A DNA stretch of 64,000 bases, from the NCBI RefSeq assembly GCF_900105175.1, contig NZ_LT629771.1, positions 6,344,622 to 6,408,621 on the forward strand, given 5' to 3'. Both the position numbers and the translations under genes were made by a program. This document shows positions 32,448 through 41,216 of the stretch, in pieces; position 1 is the stretch's first letter; the number at the start of each line of letters is the position of its first letter. The DNA comes from Jiangella sp. DSM 45060 (GTDB lineage: Bacteria; Actinomycetota; Actinomycetes; Jiangellales; Jiangellaceae). The notes under the pieces were generated by a model, which saw only the letters and a list, made by a program, of their open reading frames with translations, was not told the origin of the DNA and searched no databases.

Positions 32448-33587
32448 ATGGCGATGACCGTCCGGGCGCTCAACCGCGCCACGCTGGCCCGGCAGCTGCT
32501 GCTGGAACGCGCGTCGCTCGACGTCGTCGACGCCGCCGGGCGGCTGGTCGCGTTGCAGGCGCAGCACCCGGCGTCGCCGTACGTGGCGCTCTGGAACCGT
32601 CTCGACGGCTTCGACCCCGCCGACCTCGACGCCGCGTTCGCCGAGCGGGCCCTGGTGAAGGCGACGCTCATGCGCGTCACGCTGCACGCCGTGCCCGCCG
32701 CCGACTATCCGTGCTGGCAGCAGGCCATGCAGCCGACGCTGCGGGCTGCCCGGCTCAACGACCCGCGGTTCCGGGTCACCGGGCTGAGCCACGCCGACGC
32801 CGAGGCCGCCATCCCCGAGCTGCTGGCGTTCCTCGCCACGCCGCGCAGCGGGCCGGAGTGCGAGGCGTGGCTCACCGAGCGGCACGGGGCGCCGATGAAG
32901 GGGCTGTGGTGGGCGTTGCGGCAGTTCGGACCGGTCCAGCACGCGCCCACCGGCCCGCCGTGGTCGTTCGGCGTCCGCCCGGCCTACGTCGCGGCCGCCG
33001 ACCCGCCGGCCATCGCCGACGACGACACCGCCGCGGCCGCACTGGCCGAGCTGTTCCGCCGCTACGTCGCCGCGTTCGGCCCGGTGTCCATGCCCGACTT
33101 CGCCCAGTTCGGCATGCTGCGCCGGCCGCAGGCCCGGGCCGCCGTCGACGCCGTCGCCGATGAGCTGTCGCGGTTCGAGGGCGCGGACGGCTCGGTGTTC
33201 TACGACCTGCCCGGCGCGCCGCGGCCGGACGAGGACGTCCCGGCGCCGCCGCGGCTGCTGGCCATGTGGGACAGCGTGTTGCTCGTGCACGCCGACCGCG
33301 GCCGCGTCATCCCGCCCGAGTACCGCAAGCTGATCACCCGCAGCAACGGCGACACCCTGCCCACGCTGCTGGTCGACGGCTTCGTCGCGGGCGTGTGGCG
33401 GCCGGTCGACGACGGCGTCGAGGCCACGGCGTTCCGGCCGCTCACCGGCGCCGAGTGGGACGGGCTGGCGAAGGAGGCGGCGGCGCTGTCGGCACTGCTC
33501 GCCGAGCGCGATCCCACCGTGTACCGCCGCTACGACCGGTGGTGGGCCGGGCTGCCGGCGGCGGAGGTCCGGGTCCTCCCCCGCTGA
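32448..33587 (+). CDS. HTH_42 winged-helix protein, AlkZ-like with QxQ motif
   Basis: 379 residues of the AlkZ/YcaQ superfamily, DNA glycosylases built from tandem winged helices that unhook alkylated bases or crosslinks. The catalytic-type motif is present: RLVALQAQHPASPYVALWNR has Q-A-Q. Further family blocks are LMRVTLHAVPAADYP, VSMPDFAQFGML and a late HADRGRVIPPEYR with LLVDGFVAGVWRP, the wing and barrel region. Its promoter resembles the PafBC DNA-damage class. It follows phosphoketolase by 47 bp but has its own promoter. Base specificity cannot be inferred. Confidence 0.83.
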   Translation: MAMTVRALNRATLARQLLLERASLDVVDAAGRLVALQAQHPASPYVALWNRLDGFDPADLDAAFAERALVKATLMRVTLHAVPAADYPCWQQAMQPTLRAARLNDPRFRVTGLSHADAEAAIPELLAFLATPRSGPECEAWLTERHGAPMKGLWWALRQFGPVQHAPTGPPWSFGVRPAYVAAADPPAIADDDTAAAALAELFRRYVAAFGPVSMPDFAQFGMLRRPQARAAVDAVADELSRFEGADGSVFYDLPGAPRPDEDVPAPPRLLAMWDSVLLVHADRGRVIPPEYRKLITRSNGDTLPTLLVDGFVAGVWRPVDDGVEATAFRPLTGAEWDGLAKEAAALSALLAERDPTVYRRYDRWWAGLPAAEVRVLPR

Positions 33588-33664
33588 TGTGACCGGAACC
33601 ACCATCCCGGCCGCCGAGTTCCTCGTACTACAAGCAGTACCCGCACTGCATGGAGGTCGACCGG

Positions 33665-34351
33665 ATGTCTCTGCTCACCCGCCGCCGCGTGGTCATCGGC
33701 GTCGGCTCGCTGGCGGCCCTCGTGCTGCTCGTCATCGGCGGCACCTACCTCTATGTCAACGTCATCAGCGGAGACGCACCCGAGCCGCTGACGCTGGAGA
33801 CGTCCCCGCCGCCCGCCACCGGTGGCGACGCCGGACTCGACGGCACGTGGACGGTGGCCGGCGGGTCCGAGGCCGGCTACCGGGTCGACGAGGTGCTCAA
33901 CGGCCAGGACAACACCGTCGTCGGCCGCACCAGCGACGTCACCGGCCAGATCACGGTGGCCGGCGACGAGGCGACGGAGGGCGAGGTCACCGTCGACATG
34001 ACCACGGTGACGACCGACAGCGGCAGCCGCGACGGCCAGTTCCGCGGCCCGATCATGCAGACCGACCAGTTCCCGGCGTCGACGTTCACGCTGACGTCGC
34101 CGGTACCGTTGACGGGCCTCGACTCCGGCGGCCCGATCAGCGTCACCGCGACCGGCGACCTCACCGTGCGCGACGTCACTCAGTCGATCGAGATCCAGCT
34201 GGACGTGCAGCGCTCCGGCGACGGCGTCCAGGTGGCGGGCTCCGGCGAGATCCAGTTCTCCGACTTCGACGTCAGCCCGCCCGACCTCGGCTTCGTCAAG
34301 GTCGAGGACCACGGGACAGTCGAGTTCCTGTTGACGCTCAGCCGCGGCTGA
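33665..34351 (+). CDS. YceI-family lipid-binding protein, membrane anchored
   Basis: 228 residues: a basic N-terminus (LLTRRRVV), one hydrophobic segment (IGVGSLAALVLLVIGGTYLY) and a Pro/Thr linker before a YceI beta-barrel. Domain motifs are DGTWTVAGGSEAGYRVDEVL, the RDGQFRGPIMQTDQFPASTF block and a terminal GFVKVEDHGTVEFLL. YceI proteins bind isoprenoids in the cell envelope. ATG 33665 is preferred over 33650 because GGAGG lies about 8 nt upstream. Confidence 0.9.
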   Translation: MSLLTRRRVVIGVGSLAALVLLVIGGTYLYVNVISGDAPEPLTLETSPPPATGGDAGLDGTWTVAGGSEAGYRVDEVLNGQDNTVVGRTSDVTGQITVAGDEATEGEVTVDMTTVTTDSGSRDGQFRGPIMQTDQFPASTFTLTSPVPLTGLDSGGPISVTATGDLTVRDVTQSIEIQLDVQRSGDGVQVAGSGEIQFSDFDVSPPDLGFVKVEDHGTVEFLLTLSRG

Positions 34352-34361
34352 CGCGACGCCG

Positions 34362-35228
34362 TCAGCGCGGCGGCGCCGGCGGCTCCGGCTGGTCGCCCTC
34401 GCCCGGCTCGGCCTCCGGCGGGGGCGGCGTGGTCGGGAGCGGCGTGGTGGGCTGCACCGGCGCGGTGTCCGCGGCGGGACCCGGCGGCGGTGGCGGGACC
34501 GCGCCCACCGTCGCCTCCTCGGCGGGCGGGGCCTGGTTGCGGTTGCGGGACAGGAAGAACAGCAGCCCGGCGAGGCCCAGCACCACGGCCACGACGACGA
34601 TCCAGATCCACACCGGGATGCCGTCGCCGCCACCGCCGCCACCGGAGTCGGCGGACCGGGCGTTGATCTCGTTGGTCTCGCCCGCGACCGGGGTCCACGT
34701 GACGGTGGTGCCGTCGAGCTCGCCGTTGTGCTCGGTGACCTCGCCCGGGAAGGTGATGGCGACCCGCAGGTCCATCGAGTCCATCATCCCGCTCAGGTCG
34801 CCGAACGGCATCTCCTCGCCGTCGAACTCCTCCGCCATGGCCTCGGGGTCCATGTCGGTGAGGTCGAGGTTGCCGCCGACGACGATCTCGTCGCCCTCGT
34901 GGGTGATGCTGAACGTCCCGTTCTGGTCGAACTCCGACAGCGGGACGTCGTCGAAGACGTAGCGCTGGCCGACGAAGTCGTCGTCCTCGTACTCTTCGGC
35001 CCGGGTGCCCTCGGGGAGGTCGTCGATCTCGCCGCTGAGCAGGTCATCGGGGTCTTCGCCCATCGACTCGGCCATGGCGGACACATCGCGGCTCACGGCG
35101 AACACCATCTCGCCGTCGACGGTGTCGTCGGAGGACACGTCGAGCTGCATATCGATCTTGAAACACCCGGTGAGCAGCAGCGCCGAGGCCACCACCGCGA
35201 GGGCGCGCACAGGTCGCGTTCGATTCAT
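34362..35228 (-). CDS. LppM-like lipoprotein with C-terminal membrane segment
   Basis: 288 residues. Signal peptide with lipobox (VASALLLTGC, Cys22), an extracytoplasmic LppM-type domain rich in acidic residues (MQLDVSSDDTVDGEMVFAVS) and near residue 205 a membrane helix (VWIWIVVVAVVLGLAGLLFF) followed by a proline-rich cytoplasmic tail. The double anchoring by lipid and C-terminal helix is typical of actinobacterial LppM-domain proteins. Function unknown; mycobacterial LppM affects host interaction. Divergent from the 35269 gene. Confidence 0.82.
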   Translation of the reverse strand: MNRTRPVRALAVVASALLLTGCFKIDMQLDVSSDDTVDGEMVFAVSRDVSAMAESMGEDPDDLLSGEIDDLPEGTRAEEYEDDDFVGQRYVFDDVPLSEFDQNGTFSITHEGDEIVVGGNLDLTDMDPEAMAEEFDGEEMPFGDLSGMMDSMDLRVAITFPGEVTEHNGELDGTTVTWTPVAGETNEINARSADSGGGGGGDGIPVWIWIVVVAVVLGLAGLLFFLSRNRNQAPPAEEATVGAVPPPPPGPAADTAPVQPTTPLPTTPPPPEAEPGEGDQPEPPAPPR

Positions 35229-35268
35229 GGCCCGCAGCCTGGCACAACCGCCCGGCTACCGTGAAGGG

Positions 35269-36156
35269 GTGCGCATCGTGTCCTTGCTGCCGTCCACGAC
35301 GGAGATCCTGTTCGCGCTCGGCGCCGGCGACGACGTCGTGGGCGTGACGTTCGAGTGCGACTACCCGCCCGAGGCCCGGTCCAGACGCATCGTCTCGACC
35401 AGCACCCTGCCCGAGGGCATCGGCCCGGCCGAGATCGACCGGCTGGTCGCGCAGCGCATGGCCGCGGGCGAGGACCTCTACCACCTGGACGAGGGCGCGC
35501 TGGCCGGGCTCGACGCCGACCTCGTCGTCACCCAGGACCTGTGCGCGGTGTGCGCCGTCGACGTCACCGAGGTCCGCGACGCCCTGGCGCACCTGCGTTG
35601 CACCGCCGACGTGCTCACCATCGATCCGCAGGACCTCGGCGAGGTGCTCGAGTCGGTCCGGCGCATCGGCGCCGCGGCCGGCGCGCGGGCGCGGGCCGAC
35701 GAGCTGGTCCGCGAGCTGGCCGGGCGGCTCGACGTCGTCCGGTCGAAGGTCGCGGACCTGCCGCCCGTGCCCGTCCTGGTCCTGGAGTGGACCGATCCGC
35801 CGTTCGCGCCGGGCCACTGGGTCCCCGACATGGTGACGGCGGCGGGCGGCCGCCCGGTGCTCGGCACGTCCGGAGCGCGCTCGTACCGCATCACGCCCGA
35901 CGACGTCGCCGGCTGCCAGGCCGACGTCGTCGTGTGCGCGCCGTGCGGCTACGGCCTGGACGAGTCCGCGCGGCTGGCCGCCGAGCTGGTCGCGGCGGGC
36001 GGGCTGCCCGGCGGCCCGGTCTGGGCGGTCGACGCGAACGCCTCGTTCGCCCGCCCCGGACCCCGTCTCGTCGACGGCGTCGAGGCGCTGGCGGCGATCC
36101 TGCACCCCGGCGCCGTGGGCGAGCCGGACCCGGCGCTGGCCCGCCGCATCGCCTGA
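35269..36156 (+). CDS. BtuF/FepB-like binding protein without signal peptide
   Basis: 295 residues of the periplasmic-binding-protein type 3 fold (cobalamin/siderophore binding): RIVSLLPSTTEILFALGAGD at the very start, VVGVTFECDYPP, LVVTQDLCAVC and a C-terminal lobe with VDANASFARPGPRLVDGVE. No signal peptide or lipobox exists and the fold begins at residue 2, so the protein is probably cytoplasmic. No ABC transporter genes adjoin it. A non-transport role such as cobalamin or metal sensing or storage is inferred. GTG 35269 is 6 nt after TACCGT. Confidence 0.82.
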   Translation: MRIVSLLPSTTEILFALGAGDDVVGVTFECDYPPEARSRRIVSTSTLPEGIGPAEIDRLVAQRMAAGEDLYHLDEGALAGLDADLVVTQDLCAVCAVDVTEVRDALAHLRCTADVLTIDPQDLGEVLESVRRIGAAAGARARADELVRELAGRLDVVRSKVADLPPVPVLVLEWTDPPFAPGHWVPDMVTAAGGRPVLGTSGARSYRITPDDVAGCQADVVVCAPCGYGLDESARLAAELVAAGGLPGGPVWAVDANASFARPGPRLVDGVEALAAILHPGAVGEPDPALARRIA

Positions 36157-36163
36157 CGCGGGG

Positions 36164-36616
36164 TCAGGCGGCGGCGCGCAGGAGGTCCAGTGCTTGGTCG
36201 GCGTGCTTCTCCATGGCCAGCTCGCTGCGGATGACGCCCAGCACGCGGGCGTCGGCGCCGATGACGAACGTCTGCCGCTTCACCGGAAGGGCGCCCAGCC
36301 GCCGCTTGACGCCGAACTGGGCGGCGACGGTGCGCTCGGGATCGCTGAGCAGCGGGAACCCGAGGTCGTTGCCGGTGTCGAAGGCCTGCTGCTTCTCGAC
36401 GGTGTCGGCGCTGATGCCGACCGGCTGGGCGCCGGCGGCGGCGAACTCGGCGGCGAGGTCGCGGAAGTGGCAGGCCTCGGCCGTGCAGCCGCGGCTCATC
36501 GCGGCCGGATAGAAGAACAGCACCACGGGACCGGCGGCCAGCAGCTCGCTGAGCCGGCGCGGCGTGCCGGACTGGTCGGGGAGAACGAAGTCGTGGACGG
36601 GGTCACCGGCATCCAT
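36164..36616 (-). CDS. bcp: Thiol peroxidase of the Bcp/PrxQ type
   Basis: 150-residue cytoplasmic peroxiredoxin. The peroxidatic cysteine lies in FFYPAAMSRGCTAEACHFRD, with a second Cys five residues later as in PrxQ enzymes; the family Thr and the later Arg (DPERTVAAQFGVKRR) are present. It reduces hydroperoxides using thioredoxin-type donors. ATG 36616 follows CAGGAT at leaderless distance. Convergent with the BtuF-like gene. Confidence 0.9.
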   Translation of the reverse strand: MDAGDPVHDFVLPDQSGTPRRLSELLAAGPVVLFFYPAAMSRGCTAEACHFRDLAAEFAAAGAQPVGISADTVEKQQAFDTGNDLGFPLLSDPERTVAAQFGVKRRLGALPVKRQTFVIGADARVLGVIRSELAMEKHADQALDLLRAAA

Positions 36617-36642
36617 GCCGTCATCCTGCCACCGCGGGGCGA

Positions 36643-37194
36643 TCAGCTCGTGAGCGCCGCCGCGATCAGCAGGACGGCCGACGCCGCGAGCACGACGATG
36701 CTCGCGACCGCCGGCGCCGCCGCCACGTCGCCGGACGTGCCGAAGCGGCGCGCCTCCCAGCGCTGCCGCACCGCCAGCAGGGCCGGCGCGGGACGCCGCC
36801 CGGCCAGGGCGACGGCGTCGCGCTCGAGCACACCGCCGGGCGTGACGTGGCGGTCGTAGAGCGCGGACATGGACGCCGGACCCGGCGCCGCGGCGGCCCG
36901 GCAGACGACGTGGCCGGCGCGCAGCCGCAGCGACCAGCCGAAGCTCGCGTCGTCGAGCGCGGACCAGCCGATGCGCACGTTCCGCAGCGGGTTGCGGACG
37001 GTGACCGCGGCGTCGTCGATGACCACGGCCGGTCGCCAGCAGACCGCCCAGAGCAGCCCGCTCGCCGCCGCCGCGAACAGCACCCCCGAACCGCCCGCGG
37101 GCCGCGCCGCCACCAGCCAGCCGAGCGCGGCGGCCCAGCCGGCGACGGCCACCGCGCGGCCGAGCGCGTGCCGGAGCACCACGGGGTTCGTCAC
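36643..37194 (-). CDS. PH-domain membrane protein
   Basis: About 183 residues. Two hydrophobic helices near the N-terminus (AVAVAGWAAALGWLVAA and VLFAAAASGLLWAVCW) lead into a bacterial PH-like domain (VVIDDAAVTVRNPLRNVRIG then WSALDDASFGWSLRL), with one more helix at the C-terminus (VASIVVLAASAVLLIAAAL). This is the bPH_6 type of envelope protein; function unknown. GTG 37194 is preferred by the conserved-looking start; ATG 37212 is possible. Confidence 0.72.
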   Translation of the reverse strand: MTNPVVLRHALGRAVAVAGWAAALGWLVAARPAGGSGVLFAAAASGLLWAVCWRPAVVIDDAAVTVRNPLRNVRIGWSALDDASFGWSLRLRAGHVVCRAAAAPGPASMSALYDRHVTPGGVLERDAVALAGRRPAPALLAVRQRWEARRFGTSGDVAAAPAVASIVVLAASAVLLIAAALTS

Positions 37195-37256
37195 GGGTCG
37201 ATCATGGCACATGACCTGGTGCAACCGTTCTGACCGACCGATGCGTCATCCTCTAT

Positions 37257-38237
37257 GTGCGTCGGCGATACAGGACGGTGGTACGAGTGCGGCTCTGGGC
37301 GAGTGCGGCATTCCTCCTCGTGCTGCTCACCGGCTGTGGTGGCTCGGCCGGCACCGCCGACGGCCCGTCCGGCACGAAGACCGGCGCGGTGCCCACCGCC
37401 ACCCGCGTCTGCGACCTGCTCGACCCCGACGAGGTGCGCTCGATCTACGCCGGCATGCGCATCAGCCTGACGGACTATGCGGGCCCGGTCGGCGACCCGT
37501 CGTTCGACAGCTGCCAGATCACCGTCGACCACGGCACCACCACCAGCTCGCTGATCCCGTTCCAGCTGCAGGTCTCCATCGACCCCGTCACGCCCGCCGA
37601 CCATCAGGAACTGCTGGACCGGTACGTCGCCGACGGCCGGGGCGCCAGCACGCCGGTCTCCGGCCTGGGCGAGGCCGCGCATTTCGTGGGCGCCGGCTAC
37701 CTGCAGGTCTACGACGACGGCAAGGTACTGCGCATCCAGGGCGGCGGCGACGACAACGCCATCAGGCTGGCCCAGCTGGTGCTGCCGCGGCTGCCGGAGC
37801 TGGCGCCGGCGCCCGAGGTGGGCACCGAGCCCGCCTGCGACGTCGTCACCGCTCAGGCCGAGGCCCTGCTGGGCGCGCCGGCGGAGGAGCGGCGCGACCG
37901 TCAGACGGTCGACGAGCTGCGCTGCGAGTGGGCGGCCGGCCGCGACGTCGTGTCCGCGACGATCCGCGGCTACGGCGACGAGGTGGGCCGCATTTGGGCG
38001 GCCGAACGGCCGGGCGCCGAGACGATCGATCTCGGCGGCCTGCACGACAACGGCGTGTACCTGCCCAGCGGGGGCGTCTACTGCTGGATGGGCGTCCAGC
38101 AGGTCGGCATGTACGTCCGGCATCGTCCGCACGACACCGAGGCCGACCGCGACCGTCTGGTCGGGCTGGCCGCCGCGTTCGCCCCGAAGCTGCTCGACCT
38201 CGCGCCCCGGGTCGCCCCACCCGGGGCGGGGCATTAG
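37257..38237 (+). CDS. DUF3558-type lipoprotein
   Basis: 326 residues: signal peptide with lipobox (AFLLVLLTGCGG), then two repeats of a DUF3558-like domain, each beginning with a Cys-containing helix (TRVCDLLDPDEVRSIY and PACDVVTAQAEALLG) and ending with a paired Cys (DSCQI and LRCEW). The spacing suggests one disulfide per domain. Exported, membrane-anchored, function unknown; such lipoproteins are common in actinobacteria. GTG 37257 is used; GTG 37278 would also keep the signal peptide. Confidence 0.8.
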   Translation: MRRRYRTVVRVRLWASAAFLLVLLTGCGGSAGTADGPSGTKTGAVPTATRVCDLLDPDEVRSIYAGMRISLTDYAGPVGDPSFDSCQITVDHGTTTSSLIPFQLQVSIDPVTPADHQELLDRYVADGRGASTPVSGLGEAAHFVGAGYLQVYDDGKVLRIQGGGDDNAIRLAQLVLPRLPELAPAPEVGTEPACDVVTAQAEALLGAPAEERRDRQTVDELRCEWAAGRDVVSATIRGYGDEVGRIWAAERPGAETIDLGGLHDNGVYLPSGGVYCWMGVQQVGMYVRHRPHDTEADRDRLVGLAAAFAPKLLDLAPRVAPPGAGH

Positions 38238-38243
38238 CTCGAG

Positions 38244-38735
38244 TCAGCGGGGCAGATGCGCCTCGATGGCCGTGACGAGCTCGTCGGACTCGGGCTCGAC
38301 CCGCGGGCGGAACCGGCCGAGCACGTCGCCATCGGCGGAGACGAGGAACTTCTCGAAGTTCCACTGGACGTCGCCGGCCTCGCCAGTGGCGTCGGCGACC
38401 TGGGTCAGCGCGGCGTACAGCGGCTGCTGTCCCGGCCCGTTGACGTCGGCCTTCTCGTACAGCGGGAACGTCACGCCGTAGGTGGTGGAGCAGAACTCCT
38501 GGATCTCGTCGGCGGTGCCGGGCTCCTGGCCGCCGAACTGGTTGCACGGGAAGCCGAGCACTGTGAAGCCACGCTCGGCGTAGCGCTCCTGCAGCCGCTC
38601 GAGACCCTCGTACTGCGGAGTCAGGCCGCACTTCGACGCGACGTTGACCAGCAGCAGGAGGCTCCCGCGGTGGTCGGCGAGCGAGGCATCGGCGCCGTCG
38701 ATGGTGTGCAGCGGAATGTCGTACAGGCTGGTCAC
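38244..38735 (-). CDS. Glutathione peroxidase-family thiol peroxidase
   Basis: 163 residues. The peroxidatic Cys is in NVASKCGLTPQYEGL, with the catalytic Gln/Asn of GFPCNQFGGQEPG and Trp in VQWNFEKFLV, so the Gpx tetrad is complete. A second Cys in FPCNQ is the usual resolving residue of thioredoxin-dependent Gpx enzymes, and since actinobacteria use mycothiol rather than glutathione, a thioredoxin or mycoredoxin donor is likely. GTG 38735. Convergent with the lipoprotein gene. Confidence 0.92.
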   Translation of the reverse strand: MTSLYDIPLHTIDGADASLADHRGSLLLLVNVASKCGLTPQYEGLERLQERYAERGFTVLGFPCNQFGGQEPGTADEIQEFCSTTYGVTFPLYEKADVNGPGQQPLYAALTQVADATGEAGDVQWNFEKFLVSADGDVLGRFRPRVEPESDELVTAIEAHLPR

Positions 38736-38794
38736 GCGGGCTCCTCACGCCTGGCGGTCGTCTTCCCCTCCGATGAACACCCTAGGCTCACGAC

Positions 38795-39283
38795 ATGGAG
38801 ATCAGGGACGCCCGGGTCGACGACTGGCCTGCCATCTGGCCGATCCTGCAGGGCATCGTGGCGGCGGGCGAGACCTACACGCTGCCGCGCGACCTCGACC
38901 CGGAGCGGGGACGGCGGATCTGGCTGCTGGAGCCGCCCGACCGCACCGTCGTCGCCGTCGACGAGGAGGGGACAGTGCTCGGCTCGGCGAAGATGAACCG
39001 CAACCACCTGGGCCCCGCGTCGCACGTCGCCAGCGCCAGCTTCATCGTCGCGCCGGAGCACTCCGGGAAGGGCGTCGGGCGGGCGCTGGGCGAGCACGTC
39101 ATCGAGTGGGCCCGCGACGCCGGGTACCGCGCGATGCAGTTCAACGCGGTGGTCGAGACCAACACCCGAGCGGTCGCACTGTGGCGCTCGCTCGGGTTCG
39201 AGGTCATCGGGACGCTACCGGAGGGCTTCCGGCATCCCGTGCACGGCTACGTCGGGCTGCACATCATGCACAAGCGGCTGTGA
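38795..39283 (+). CDS. GNAT-family N-acetyltransferase
   Basis: 162 residues with a GNAT fold. The acetyl-CoA loop is FIVAPEHSGKGVGRALGEHV (Q/R-x-x-G-x-G/A type), followed by GYRAMQFNAVVETNTRAVAL and LGFEVIGTLPEGF, typical of small-molecule or protein N-acetyltransferases of the YncA-like kind. ATG 38795 is 6 nt after TAGGCT. Substrate unknown; stand-alone. Confidence 0.87.
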   Translation: MEIRDARVDDWPAIWPILQGIVAAGETYTLPRDLDPERGRRIWLLEPPDRTVVAVDEEGTVLGSAKMNRNHLGPASHVASASFIVAPEHSGKGVGRALGEHVIEWARDAGYRAMQFNAVVETNTRAVALWRSLGFEVIGTLPEGFRHPVHGYVGLHIMHKRL

Positions 39284-39284
39284 T

Positions 39285-39440
39285 CTACCAGTAGTGCCGG
39301 CGCCCGGCCAGCGGACGGCCGGCGGCTCCCGCGACGTACAGCACCGCGCCGACGATCAGCAGGATGACGCCGATGGTCGTCAGGATGCCCACGCCGGCGA
39401 GCAGGCCGAGCAGCAGCAGAACAACACCCAGGATGATCAT
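39285..39440 (-). CDS. DUF6131-like small membrane protein
   Basis: 51 residues, almost wholly hydrophobic: two helices (MIILGVVLLLLGLLAGVGIL and GVILLIVGAVLYVAGAAG) and a basic tail ending RRHYW. The length, the I-L-G-V start and the terminal GRRHYW are typical of DUF6131. An AGGAG site lies 5-6 nt before ATG 39440. It ends 2 nt from the convergent GNAT stop. Function unknown. Confidence 0.75.
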   Translation of the reverse strand: MIILGVVLLLLGLLAGVGILTTIGVILLIVGAVLYVAGAAGRPLAGRRHYW

Positions 39441-39520
39441 CCCAGCTCCTTGGTCCTATCGGACATTCACGACACATCGCCACTTACCCGGCGGATCGCC
39501 GTCCAATCGGGGCCAGGCCG

Positions 39521-40435
39521 CTACGGGGTCGCCTCCAGGTCACGTCGGCGCAGGTCGCTGAGCCAAGCATCGACCCGGCCGGTGTCGGGGCCGGGCGACA
39601 GGTGCGACGCGGCGGCGGCTTCGTCCAGCTGCTGCTGCAACTCGACGCGGTAGGCGTCGGCCTGGTCCCACGGCAGTGCGCCGGAGCGGACGGCGGCCAG
39701 CCGGTCGAGGTGCTCGTCGGACGGGACGCCGACGTCGCCGGTGCGCAGCAGCGCCTGCCCGTCGACCAGCAGCCGCAGCAGGTCGGCCGCGGCGGCCGCC
39801 TGCTCGGCGTCCGGATCGTCGTCGCCGGCCAGCCGGGTGAAGCCGGCCAGCACGTGGTCGGCGTAGGCGGCGGAGATGGTCTGCGACAGGAACGCCGGCC
39901 GCAGGTCGAGCAGCTCGCGGCCGAGGTCGCTGACCCACACCCGCCGCGGCGACCACAGCAGCTCCAGGCACACCGGGTCGGCGTCGAGGGCCAGCCGGCA
40001 GAACTGCTCGACCTCCCACGACAGCCACGACGCCCCCGGCCCGACGACCTGCTCGGGCGGCTTGCGCAGCGACCAGAACGCGGCCGTGGGCGCCTGGTAG
40101 ACGGCGCGCACCGTCAGCTCGGCGCCGGGATCGGCGGGCACGTGACCGACGGCGGCCGCGTACAGCGTGCGCGCGACGACGAGGTCGTCGGACCCGCCGG
40201 AGCGGACCGGCTCGGGCAGCTCGGACGGCGGATCGGTGAGCGTGCCGAGCTGCTCGGGCGTGGCCTCGACCAGCCGGCCGTCGGCCAGCGCGACGGTGTA
40301 CGTGCCGCCGGCCTCACGGACGACGCGTCCGGCGAGGCCACGACCGATACCCGGCACGGCGGCGTCGGCCGCGGTGCCGTGCACGACGACCTGCGTGCCG
40401 ACCGGGACTCGCGCAGGGGCGCTCAGGCGAGACAT
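39521..40435 (-). CDS. RlaP-like nucleotidyltransferase-superfamily protein with N-terminal barrel
   Basis: 304 residues. An N-terminal barrel-like region (VPVGTQVVVHGTAADAAVPG) carries a stretch reading GRVVREAGGTYTVALADGRLV. The rest resembles the COG3541/RlaP group of predicted DNA polymerase beta-like nucleotidyltransferases: FWSLRKPPEQVVGPG, then LELLWSPRRVWVSDLGRELL and RPAFLSQTISAAYADHVLAG. The usual GSxxxG...D pair is not obvious in this copy, so activity is doubtful. In other bacteria RlaP travels with RNA-repair ligases; here the pnkp gene is 22 kb away. ATG 40435 is used; ATG 40444 is possible. Confidence 0.6.
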   Translation of the reverse strand: MSRLSAPARVPVGTQVVVHGTAADAAVPGIGRGLAGRVVREAGGTYTVALADGRLVEATPEQLGTLTDPPSELPEPVRSGGSDDLVVARTLYAAAVGHVPADPGAELTVRAVYQAPTAAFWSLRKPPEQVVGPGASWLSWEVEQFCRLALDADPVCLELLWSPRRVWVSDLGRELLDLRPAFLSQTISAAYADHVLAGFTRLAGDDDPDAEQAAAAADLLRLLVDGQALLRTGDVGVPSDEHLDRLAAVRSGALPWDQADAYRVELQQQLDEAAAASHLSPGPDTGRVDAWLSDLRRRDLEATP

Positions 40436-40550
40436 GCCGCCCATTCTCGCCCGCGACGCGGCCGCCCGTCCGGCGATCCATCGGGTTTCAACCGTTTGGA
40501 CCGGATCATTTTTGATCAGCAGGTACTCCCATGGCCGGTAGGTTGGCGGT

Positions 40551-41213
40551 ATGAGCGAGCAGCAGTGGAGCGCGGTCGACCGGTACATCGGCGAGCATCT
40601 GCTCGGCGCCGACCCCGTCCTCGACGACGCGCTGCGCGACAGCGACGCCGCCGGCCTGCCGGCCATCAACGTCGCACCCAACCAGGGCAAGTTCCTGCAC
40701 CTGCTGACGCTGATCGCGGGGGCGCGGCGGGTGCTCGAGATCGGCACGCTCGGCGGCTACAGCACCATCTGGCTGGCCCGGGCGCTGCCCGCCGACGGCC
40801 GACTGGTCACGCTCGAGGCCGACCCCGCCCACGCCGAGGTGGCGACGGCGAACCTGCGCCGCGCCGGGCTGCTCGACCGTGTCGACGTGAAGGTCGGCCC
40901 GGCGCTCGACACCCTCCCGCACCTGGAGGGGCCGTTCGATCTCGTCTTCATCGACGCCGACAAGCCGTCCAACCGCGACTACGTCGGCTGGGCGCTGCGG
41001 CTGGCCCGACGCGGCACCGTCATCGTCGTCGACAACGTCGTGCGCGGCGGGCGGGTCATCGACGCCACCACCGGCGACGCCGCGGTCGACGGCACGCGGC
41101 GGCTGTTCGAGTACGTCGCCACCGAGCCGCGGCTCTCCGCGACCGCCGTCCAGACCATCGGCGGCAAGGGCTACGACGGCTTCCTGCTCGCCGTCGTGAC
41201 CGCCGACGTCTGA
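40551..41213 (+). CDS. SAM-dependent O-methyltransferase (family 3)
   Basis: 220 residues matching the catechol/caffeoyl-CoA O-methyltransferase-like family. SAM motif I is RRVLEIGTLGGYSTIWLA; the metal-binding and catalytic region is FDLVFIDADKPSNRDYVGWA followed by VIVVDNVVRGG. NVAPNQGKFLHLL near residue 45 is a family hallmark. It methylates a hydroxyl of a small, often catecholic, substrate with Mg. ATG 40551 is 6 nt after TAGGTT. Convergent with the WYL regulator. Confidence 0.9.
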   Translation: MSEQQWSAVDRYIGEHLLGADPVLDDALRDSDAAGLPAINVAPNQGKFLHLLTLIAGARRVLEIGTLGGYSTIWLARALPADGRLVTLEADPAHAEVATANLRRAGLLDRVDVKVGPALDTLPHLEGPFDLVFIDADKPSNRDYVGWALRLARRGTVIVVDNVVRGGRVIDATTGDAAVDGTRRLFEYVATEPRLSATAVQTIGGKGYDGFLLAVVTADV

Positions 41214-41216
41214 CGC

